Shown piece after piece: positions 34,001 to 39,634 of a stretch of DNA of 45,459 bases. Below the pieces are notes generated by a model. The model was given only the letters and a program-made list of their open reading frames with translations. It ran no database searches and was not told the DNA's origin. The stretch covers positions 1 through 45,459 of the forward strand of contig JBJEPE010000070.1 of NCBI GenBank assembly GCA_051881075.1. The letters run 5' to 3'. Source of the stretch: RUG14223 sp051881075 (GTDB taxonomy: Bacteria; Bacillota; Clostridia; Oscillospirales; Acutalibacteraceae). The position numbers and the translations under genes are program-made. Each line of letters begins with the position of its first letter. The stretch's first letter is position 1.

Positions 34001-35552
34001 ATATCTTGATGAATATCAAGGTGATAAGGAAATTCAAATCATGTCATACAAGATTTTGAGCGATGAGCCTAAGAAGGTTTATGAGCCACGTCTTGTGACA
34101 ACTAAGGAAGCAACCGATTACGCAACAAGCGGCGGTCAGCTTCTCAAGGTACAGGGTACTGTATCAGATATAGTTTACCTTGACGGTACAAACATTGTTT
34201 CTCAGTTTAAGGTAACTGACAGCTCAGGAGTTCCTGCAACCGTATTTATTGACGGTTACATTCTCTCAGGCACAACAGGCAAGAATGAACTTTATAAATT
34301 CCTTGCTGACGGCGTAAAAGTTGAAGCAGCAGGTCTTAACTACTTGCATCCGGAGGGATCGAGTGATGTTTCAGTTCCTGTTCTCCGTGTAAGAAACGTT
34401 GATGAAATTGTTAAGCTTGCAGATCCATATTATGTTAATGCTCACACAGAGACCGGCGTGCTTTCAATGACTGTTGAACAGCTTGCAAGCTATATTCCGG
34501 TTAAGAGCGGTTATACATTCCTTGGCTGGGCTACATATGGTAATGCAACAACACCTAATGTTGATATTAGTAAGATTGAAGAGAATGGAATTACAGATGT
34601 ATATCCTGTATGGGAAAAGATTCCGGAGGATGTATTTACTGTAACAGTAGTTCTTTACGGTGAAAATTTGGTACTCACTGTTGATCAAATTAAGGCATTA
34701 GCTCCTACAAAGAACGGTTATAAGTTCCTTGGTTGGGCAACAACTCCTGACGCAACAACTCCTAACGTAGATCTTGATAAGCTTGATAAGGACTCAGGTA
34801 TAACCACAATTTATCCTGTATGGGAGAAGATTGAAGAGCCTATTGAGCCAGAATTTAAGTTAGTAGTAGTAATTGACGGCACTATGACCACCGTTACAAT
34901 TGATGAATTAAAAGAATTAACTCCTGAGAAGGAAGGCTATAAGTTTATTGGTTGGTCAACCGTTGAGAATGCAGATACTCCAAATGTAGATTTGTCTACA
35001 TTGACGGAAGATTCCGGTATTACCGTTGTATATCCTGTATGGGAGAAAATACCGGATAATCCAGACAACCCCGATAACCCAGATAATCCAGACAATCCAG
35101 ACAATCCAGACGATCCAGACAATCCAGACAATCCAGACAATCCTGAGGAGATAACAATCGCTGTAATACTTGACAGCGGAGCAAAAGTTATGAAGCTCTC
35201 AGAACTTAAAGAATTTACACCTGAAAAAGACGGTTACAAGTTCTTAGGATGGTCTACTAAGCAGAACGCTTCAGAACCGGATGTTGATTTAAGTACAATT
35301 ACAGAAAATTCAAATATTAGCGTACTTTATCCGGTTTGGGAGAAGATTGATGAGCCTGAAAATCCTGGTGACAATAATAAACCGGACGATAATAATAACC
35401 CTGATGACAACAATAACCCTGGTGACAACAATAATACAGATGATAAACCTATTAATACCGGTGATAATACCGTAGCAGGCACATTTGTATTGATGCTCCT
35501 GATGAGTGCAGCATTTATAATTGCTACTTATCGTAAGCGTGAAAACGCATAA
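28098..35552 (+). CDS. Giant multidomain surface protein with PHP metallohydrolase domain
   Basis: A 2484-residue exported protein. Signal peptide 1-33 (ends VVVNA). Module J1 (about 50-215) is a jelly-roll-like domain (GPATFDVFYSTDNENWT). Then a chitobiase-C-terminal-like repeat (228-304), an Asp-Pro linker, an OB-fold module (336-528), a second such repeat (528-610), a second OB module (611-812), module J2 (about 813-993) and two more chitobiase-like repeats (994-1165). The PHP domain follows (about 1168-1490; metal motif HSHTNYSDG at 1176-1184, TDHSN, CFYGYEMTW, NHPGT, NNQDNH), of the CehA/McbA type. After a CARDB-like domain come a ThuA/GATase-like Rossmann domain (about 1618-1895), two OB folds (about 1896-2110) and four InlB-type B-repeats (2111-2418). 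An NPD-repeat linker and a C-terminal anchor (PINTGD, membrane helix, RKRENA) end it. Start ATG 28098 follows AAAGGAG. Likely a surface phosphoesterase or nucleic-acid-degrading enzyme. Confidence 0.88.
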   Translation: MKTLRRKITSIFLAVLMVSSMVFSCGVVVNAVTDTVVAWQYDVENYENIDLIDKAAGTANATTGTGVLQAVGTSFENTWSSNSIPSKGWSSDTYWLLTFSTLNKSGLYMSACGRSSNTGPATFDVFYSTDNENWTQFAGFTYLTKDYKDISFAKYADGALSEETSTALALPSALEDKETVYIKMSVNPESLSVRGDAIDTSSGVSNINNIVIFTDDEVPDIIEDEDICETVTASVASGTVDKGTTVTLSTATEGATIYYSYNNGEFMEYTGAITINETATIVAYASKADFEDSAKATFTYTVETVVDPDPDPDPDPDPDPAPVDRPQEPADLKDPIAADMLPAGALTIEEALNSVGNVVNFVGQVAYIYGTAGSNLVNVCLQDVIDGKVYSILVYDKANTYTIGDIVSVTGAITNYNGVIEAKDITSCEKLGTADAFPPLVITAAQVNEYSSEYISRYVVIKDATIGEYGDYISVTDETGTVQLYKGAAYPDGVVGGTTLKELTCAVSTFKGTPQLRNASSADYVFEGVPTCDSVKATPASGAIAEGTEITLSTSTAGATIMYSVNGADYVEYTAPIAATTLPMTIEAYAKCDGYTDSAVKTFSYTAKEIQPPTDIKDPISDEMIPEGSLNVKEANSAEDKSTVTVVGQLVARYGNQGSINSSILEDVIDGQVYGIQLYDATPDVEIGDIIQVTGQVTTYGAVKQIQNIEKTTVLGKAPTMDAQPVTVKELLDNFEDYVSEYVVLENMTLGEHGGNGTTTITDASGNEIGIYRSAAYPDNASAGTVAKKVYAVFSRYNGTLQLRNGYTDEFDCGQFKYESFKLPLASWAGSAAPTEAAVNGDLLAENDYLDTSAVLTLSNGKIPKNSSSTGSMGSVGLGAGEYYQFKLDASKIGKLTMSYKLRGSKTSAKNFNVMVSADGGETFVQANTEVLSLTKDGEYESFSVALPGIASGVKDLLVRLQVVDDVAINGSPIGSNASQYLQEVKFVGYPINAPELFPRVPVSSVDAGQVPYGTVVELSAYDDAKVLYSTNGIDFVDYDSTAKITLDTLPTTLYIKAYSAKTNNYSMTRTYLYEKFKCATVKGSPNGGAVKEGATLKLTCDTADATIYYCFDYNAETKTGTWVEYDADAKIKLDTLPCSVSAYASLSGYENSEVNTFSFTQRLNENYLIKFGQIHSHTNYSDGAGSCEDAFKHASQDVANLDFLSVTDHSNSFDNDTSCSITDGSASEEWIEGHELADKYTSADFVCFYGYEMTWSNGLGHMNTFNTAGFQSRTQTAYKTYATALQNYYNTVKTVTDSINQFNHPGTTFGDFEDFAHFDSDIDQLITLIEVGNGEGAIGSSGYFPSYEYYTRALDRGWHVAPTNNQDNHKGLWGDANTARTVALVDELTRENIYDAMRNYRIYATEDNDFEITYKLNDNIMGTILEKEDVGEEVTITVDMHDPTDSAIGKVEVIVNGGLSVANQTFNANTATATFVLPSSYSYYYIKITQADGDIAVTAPVWVGEVEAVGISSISTTAPLAVKGEALDVNLALFNNESSPLEISSIEFSIDGEVIHTVDLDAAGLTSIEPYAAPTYSFDYTHNALGNTQIKVEVRGTLNGTEKLYTSVLQLDYVVPEMVTRVIVDGTHYNDYVTGRYSGNMGNFQAIAGAQNVKVDVVTDEITPEMLEDCALLIISTPSKNSPYASYPTGAVAQDFSDEFINMVADYVQAGGTVIVCSMTDYYDTPGFINAEQENRLLKAIGSTMTVNSDTACDYVTNGGQPYRLYLDDYNLDSPYLEGLKEGQVFSSYRGGTVNPGNGEAIVYGHDTTYSQDWTDNEGNSLAQGTDENNFTIYPEYIEMGKTVFLATEQVGDNGGRVFVSSGVFMSNFEVKAELDNIWDLPYTNKTIIENILNEVKVELPLSTIADLRAGNLGDVFRIQGYVTAGTANENNKFFDAIYVQDETGGTTVFPFAELGLEIGTKMDITGYLDEYQGDKEIQIMSYKILSDEPKKVYEPRLVTTKEATDYATSGGQLLKVQGTVSDIVYLDGTNIVSQFKVTDSSGVPATVFIDGYILSGTTGKNELYKFLADGVKVEAAGLNYLHPEGSSDVSVPVLRVRNVDEIVKLADPYYVNAHTETGVLSMTVEQLASYIPVKSGYTFLGWATYGNATTPNVDISKIEENGITDVYPVWEKIPEDVFTVTVVLYGENLVLTVDQIKALAPTKNGYKFLGWATTPDATTPNVDLDKLDKDSGITTIYPVWEKIEEPIEPEFKLVVVIDGTMTTVTIDELKELTPEKEGYKFIGWSTVENADTPNVDLSTLTEDSGITVVYPVWEKIPDNPDNPDNPDNPDNPDNPDDPDNPDNPDNPEEITIAVILDSGAKVMKLSELKEFTPEKDGYKFLGWSTKQNASEPDVDLSTITENSNISVLYPVWEKIDEPENPGDNNKPDDNNNPDDNNNPGDNNNTDDKPINTGDNTVAGTFVLMLLMSAAFIIATYRKRENA
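29010..29066 (+). repeat. Asp-Pro tandem repeat linker
   Basis: In-frame repeat of GATCCA/GACCCA hexamers inside the giant gene, coding seven DP units. It separates the first chitobiase-like repeat from the first OB module and is a flexible spacer that can change length by slippage. Confidence 0.9.
34429..35349 (+). repeat. Four B-repeats (InlB/Listeria-Bacteroides type)
   Basis: Four related 65-75-codon repeats (34429-34629, 34630-34845, 34855-35052, 35146-35349), each with a core G-Y-x-F-[IL]-G-W-[AS]-T, then [PD]-[NV]-D-[LI]-S and ending YPVWEKI. The DNA copies differ by synonymous changes, so they are old duplicates. In surface proteins such repeats form a stiff stalk. Confidence 0.9.
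35056..35145 (+). repeat. NPD tandem repeat linker
   Basis: Nine-base units (AATCCAGAC/GATAACCCA type) coding Asn-Pro-Asp or Asp-Asn-Pro, between B-repeats 3 and 4. A second spacer rich in Asn, Asp and Pro (about 35353-35445) precedes the anchor. Confidence 0.9.
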
Positions 35553-35572
35553 TTTAAATATTATTCCTTTGT

Positions 35573-35601
35573 CCTATATGAGTGTTTTTCACTCATATAG
35601 G
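35573..35601 (+). terminator. Stem-loop after the giant gene
   Basis: Perfect 12-bp stem (35573-35584/35590-35601, CCTATATGAGTG and complement) with a TTTTT loop, 20 nt after the stop. No T run after the stem, so it may protect the mRNA 3' end or terminate with help of Rho. Confidence 0.65.
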
Positions 35602-35730
35602 GAATGGATGATTGAATGAGCCTAGTTATTTAATAAAAGATGCGAGTTTTATTAAAAAGTGTTGCTTATTTATGAATCCAAAAACAATAAAAACAATTAA
35701 AGATTAATTGAGATTTAAAGATTATTTTAA

Positions 35731-35739
35731 TGATATAAT
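35731..35739 (+). promoter_or_regulatory. Orphan extended -10 promoter
   Basis: TGATATAAT matches the TGnTATAAT extended -10 perfectly, yet no gene starts in the 1.5 kb downstream. It could drive a non-coding RNA beginning near 35746. Confidence 0.4.
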
Positions 35740-35850
35740 GTAGCAATACTTGTATCATGTACTTGCGCATAGCGCACATATTAGTGTCATAATCAAATCG
35801 GTACATTATCTCCGCAATAGATAATTATTGACATGATTATAGCTTGTATA

Positions 35851-35955
35851 GCAAATACCCTTGTGATGTGAAATTTATTTATTATTATTTGTATGATAAC
35901 GCTATTGCGTGAATAGTTTTATCATACGAGTTTTATGCAAATACCCTTGTGATGT
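35851..35955 (+). repeat. 19-bp direct repeat flanking a hairpin
   Basis: GCAAATACCCTTGTGATGT occurs at 35851-35869 and again at 35937-35955 (86 nt apart). Between them GTATGATAA (35891-35899) pairs with TTATCATAC (35919-35927), with an inner CTATT/AATAG stem. The arrangement resembles a small insertion or an RNA or protein-binding element. Confidence 0.8.
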
Positions 35956-37202
35956 AAACTTTTTATAACTGAAGCTATCAATTTGTCAAAACCTGCAGTG
36001 GCATTACCCTTATTCCCGATTCTTGAATTTGTAATAATGCTACGATTACACATTTGATGAATTTTGGATATTGGTATAGCTTACTGTTATAGACTTTGTT
36101 GAGATAACTTGTGTTAGTTTGATTTGATATATCGGTATTAACCGATTAACTTATATTGATTTTAATAAAGATCGATATTTATAAATTATGCATTGTTTCT
36201 GGGCCTGCCAAATGTTACACATACTTAATGCGGCGATTGCGATAAGCCGTACGTTTTAGCTCAATGTTTGGTACTGCTCAGGAGCTTTGCGTAGTTTATT
36301 AGTTGTTTATTTTTTAAAAATTCGTTGACAAGAATAATTTATTTCCCCATAATTGTATATAAACGTACGATTTATACTTAATGGAATGTTGTTATCTAAA
36401 GCTAATCGAATGTATTTTATATATTGCGACTAATGTAATTTACTTTCTGTTTCTTTACATATTCGTTTTCCATTGAATATACTTTTATTTGTTAGAACTT
36501 ATTGAAAATAGTGCAAATTGCAGTATTAGCGAATAGTGCGTATTTTAGTTTTAACGATTTGTATTGCGACTACATATTGTTATGTAATTATTATATTCAT
36601 AATTTGACTAGCGGTATTTAAGTTTAGTTTGATTTGTTCATGTGCATTATGATTGATAATAAATTGATATTATCTTGTTGGCTTTATTAAATTTACATTT
36701 TTTTAGATTTAAACGTATGATTGTGATTTACAAAATTTAATTTTTTATATTACGATTATATTTTCGATTATGTTACTGATATCATATATCGAGTGCTTTT
36801 TTCAGCTGATATTTTGATTTTTAGCTTTTTTATAACTTCAATTTATAAAGGCTATTCTGATTTGTAAGGTTATTTGACGGGATTTTAGATCTGTTGTATA
36901 TACGTGATTTTGATACTTGTGCAATGCTGCTTTATACAATATTCCTTTTAATTTCTTGATATTATATGCAAATTATAAGCATAATGGATTTTAGTTTTAT
37001 ATTCTAACTGTACGCTGGGTTTGTTTTGATGCTTTTTAGAAAAGTAATCCAATCCGGTGTTTTTGTGTTTTAAAAAATACATTTTGTGCTTTTTTCTTAC
37101 TTTTTCCTTTTTACTTTTTTACTTAAAAATTATTATTGTATCTTACGGCCGATGATATAGATTGCATTATGTACTACGGATAAAAAATTTAAAAAATTCT
37201 AT

Positions 37203-37257
37203 TTTACTCTTGATTAAATACTAAGAAATTAATAGTTAATAATTAATCAAGAGTAAA
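37203..37257 (+). promoter_or_regulatory. 15-bp perfect dyad before the YibE/F gene
   Basis: TTTACTCTTGATTAA (37203-37217) and its exact complement (37243-37257), separated by 25 nt of AT-rich DNA, ending 23 nt before the start codon. Either a large leader hairpin or two half-sites of a DNA-binding regulator. Function inferred. Confidence 0.6.
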
Positions 37258-37280
37258 TATAAAAATATGAGTGGTGTTTT

Positions 37281-38444
37281 ATGAAAAATAAGAAAAAGAT
37301 AATAATTAAAGCGGTGGTTATTATCGTGTTTTTGTCCATTTTCTCTGGTATTGTGTATTATGCTAACTATGATAAACCCGGATATTATACGACAGCCGAC
37401 AGTGGGCTTGAATATGAGCTTGGTAAGGTATTAACTGTACTGTCAGATGATACGGCGCCTGATCCTAATACCGAGAATATACGCAGAGGTGAACAGAAGC
37501 TTGAGATAGAGATATTATCAGGAAGATATGCAGGTGATATAGTTACGGTAACTAACTATTTAAGCGGTGTTACTTACAATGTATATTTACATGAGGGTGA
37601 TACGGCTTCTTTAAGAGTATCGACTGCGTCTGAGGGCGAATATTCTGTATCTATCTACAACTATAATCGATCACCGTTGATAATTACTTTTGTTATACTG
37701 TTTATAGTATCAATTTGTTTGATTGGCGGCAAACGCGGTTTCTTTGCTATACTTGGACTTATTTTTACGCTGATTTCCTTTGTATTTATACTTGTTCCGC
37801 TTGCTTTAAAGGGATTTCCTACGATATTGACGACAGTTGTTATTATAATTATGACGACTTTTGTCTGTTTATATTTGCTTGGCGGTCTGCAAAAGAAAAT
37901 CGTTTGTGCTATGCTTGGCACATTAGGCGGAGTAGTATTTGCAGGATTTTTGGCTGTTATGGCTGGTTGGATGTGCGGCATATCAGGATTTAATATGGAT
38001 GAAGCAGAGTCCTTGTTGCTTGTCGCAAGTGACTGTGAGCTTAAAATCAAGGATTTGCTTATTTGCGGAGTGCTTATAGCATCCTTAGGTGCTGTAATGG
38101 ATGTTGCCATGAGTATAGCTTCTGCTGTTGATGAGCTTCATTCAGTTAATAAATCGCTTACTCCAAATCAGCTTTTTAAGTCTGGGATGAATATAGGCCG
38201 TGACGCTATGGGTACTATGGCCAACACACTTATTCTCGCTTTCGCAGGTAGCTCCTTAAATATGATTATATTTATCTATTCATACGGTGTTACTTATGTA
38301 CAGCTTATAAATACCGACTTTATTGCGATTGAGGTTATTCGTGGCTTATGCGGTACCATGGGCATTATATTTACTGTGCCGTTTGTGGCTTTTATCACAT
38401 CAAGGCTGATTTTCGTAGGCGATAAAAAGAAGCTTGCTAATTAA
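37281..38444 (+). CDS. YibE/F family membrane protein
   Basis: A 387-residue protein of the YibE/F family, found in Firmicutes as multi-pass membrane proteins of unknown function and proposed transporters. First membrane helix at about 8-28, then an extracytoplasmic beta domain (about 30-130; EILSGRYAGDIVTVTNYL and YNVYLHEGD are conserved in the family), then seven or so helices from about 130. Family motifs in the membrane part: GGKRGFFAILGLIFTL, VLIASLGAVMDVAMSIAS and GRDAMGTMANTLILAFAG. Gene length is that of full-length forms. ATG 37281 follows GAGTGGTG. It stands alone between two non-coding regions, with the dyad upstream and terminators downstream. The substrate is unknown. Confidence 0.9.
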   Translation: MKNKKKIIIKAVVIIVFLSIFSGIVYYANYDKPGYYTTADSGLEYELGKVLTVLSDDTAPDPNTENIRRGEQKLEIEILSGRYAGDIVTVTNYLSGVTYNVYLHEGDTASLRVSTASEGEYSVSIYNYNRSPLIITFVILFIVSICLIGGKRGFFAILGLIFTLISFVFILVPLALKGFPTILTTVVIIIMTTFVCLYLLGGLQKKIVCAMLGTLGGVVFAGFLAVMAGWMCGISGFNMDEAESLLLVASDCELKIKDLLICGVLIASLGAVMDVAMSIASAVDELHSVNKSLTPNQLFKSGMNIGRDAMGTMANTLILAFAGSSLNMIIFIYSYGVTYVQLINTDFIAIEVIRGLCGTMGIIFTVPFVAFITSRLIFVGDKKKLAN

Positions 38445-38537
38445 TATGTAATTAATAGTAACTATAAATTTAATAGTTATAGCATTGTTAAGAATAGTTT
38501 GGTGTTTTAATCTATTTATGATTATGACGAAGATAAT

Positions 38538-38577
38538 AATCCGGCTTTGGTATATCATCGCCGGATTTTTCTTTTTG
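38538..38577 (+). terminator. Terminator of the YibE/F gene
   Basis: 8-bp perfect stem AATCCGGC (38538-38545)/GCCGGATT (38560-38567), then TTTTTCTTTTT. About 95 nt after the stop codon. Confidence 0.88.
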
Positions 38578-38703
38578 TCAAATGATATATTTGTAGTCTT
38601 TTCTTTTTAGATTTATTTAGGCTCTATTTGTTACTACAACATTTATTTGAGCCTTTATAATGTAAACCTAATGAGCGATATTGTTTTGTTGGCTATATAA
38701 AAA

Positions 38704-38736
38704 ATTCCCTCTGCCGATAGCAGAGGGAATTTTTTC
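38704..38736 (+). terminator. Second, bidirectional terminator
   Basis: Perfect 11-bp GC-rich stem (38704-38714/38720-38730, ATTCCCTCTGC and complement), 5-nt loop, TTTTTT after it and AAAAAA before it. It stands 130 nt past the first terminator, with no gene between them, which suggests it ends a separate transcript. Confidence 0.85.
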
Positions 38737-39565
38737 AATGTGTTTGAGGGGGTACATTGAGGAGTTAGAATATATACTCAGATGTGTTGTTCATCTTAGA
38801 GTACGTATAAAGTATAGCTTTAAATTGTTAAAGTGCTGTGAATAATAAGTAAAAATAAACCGGCGTATTTATGAATTTTTAATTTCACAATATTCAGTGT
38901 GCTCATAGATGTCTTATATAGCATACTATGCGTAATATATGTCGATATAATACCTAATGTTAATTACCTGATTCGTTAAATTGTGTACAATTAGCAATAT
39001 ATCAACTATATTATTCTTTTTGTAAATAAAAATATGCCTTTACGGTCTTTCTGTTATTACGTTACGGCAATAATCGGATAACAGATTAGCGTTTTCAATT
39101 AAAGTCTAAATATATACAAATTATTCTCTTGACATTTAATGCACATTATATCAATTCTCTTTTTGCAACCATTCTTTATATTTTCTAAGATACAGTAAAA
39201 ATGCGGATCTTCACAGTGTAAAGCTAACTGACTTTATCATATTTTGCTCATTTTTGATTAATCATTCTATATTTTAAAAGTCATTTGTGTCGTAGTAAAT
39301 ATTACATAGCATTGGTTATATTACTATAGAATAATGGTAAAATAATATACAATAAGTGTTGATTGCAAAGAAAAATACAAAACGTATCTGTTTTACTTGC
39401 TTTGAAGTGCATTTTACTTTAATAACTTAGCAATGGCCCTAATACCATGAATTAGTTTTTTACACCTGAATTTTATATCTGAATACTCTGAATTTTAATT
39501 GCTTATATTTTTTCTGTTTCAGAATGAATAGATCAAACTTTGCGCAAGTAAATCAATACATGGTT

Positions 39566-39598
39566 TTGCAATTTTTAAGGACATATAAAAAATTGCAA
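39566..39598 (-). terminator. Candidate terminator of the Ca2+ ATPase
   Basis: 11-bp stem TTGCAATTTTT (39566-39576)/AAAAATTGCAA (39588-39598), just after the ATPase stop on the minus strand. No extra T run follows, but the stem itself is T-rich. Confidence 0.5.
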
Positions 39599-39634
39599 CA
39601 ACTCTCCATTGGTATTATGATATATGTTAAACTG

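Larger units (their letters stand above)
35602..37280. other. 1.7-kb AT-rich region without a recognisable gene
   Basis: No open frame of 60 codons on either strand and no ribosome binding site with a convincing small frame (the best is a 23-codon frame at 36188 without one). It contains a promoter-like extended -10 (35731-35739), small hairpins (TGCGC-ATA-GCGCA near 35763; ATTATC/GATAAT near 35806), the 19-bp direct repeat and hairpin at 35851-35955, a pyrimidine-rich tract (37088-37124) and a 15-bp dyad (37203-37257). The plus strand is rich in T over A. It may be decayed DNA, an RNA gene, or regulatory DNA. Confidence 0.7.
38445..39634. other. 1.2-kb AT-rich region without a recognisable gene
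   Basis: Holds the two terminators (38538-38577, 38704-38736), an AGGCTC/GAGCCT hairpin (38619-38654), a hairpin TCTGTTAT/ATAACAGA (39050-39057/39078-39085) and, at its right end, the terminator of the ATPase. TTGACA at 39129 has no matching -10. No open frame above 60 codons except an antisense shadow near 39624. No gene recognised. Confidence 0.7.

Noticed and set aside
29010..35145. Possible CRISPR or repeat array at the DP and NPD linkers
   Set aside because: The repeats are in frame within the giant gene, short (6-9 nt) and without spacers.
36188..36259. Small frame MHCFWACQMLH... (23 codons) and GC-richer patch that resembled an SRP or other structured RNA
   Set aside because: No ribosome binding site, no GGAAGGA-type SRP tetraloop region, and no further support.
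35553..37280. tRNA genes or attachment site for an integrated element
   Set aside because: No GGTTCGA-type T-loop or cloverleaf was seen here or elsewhere in the window.
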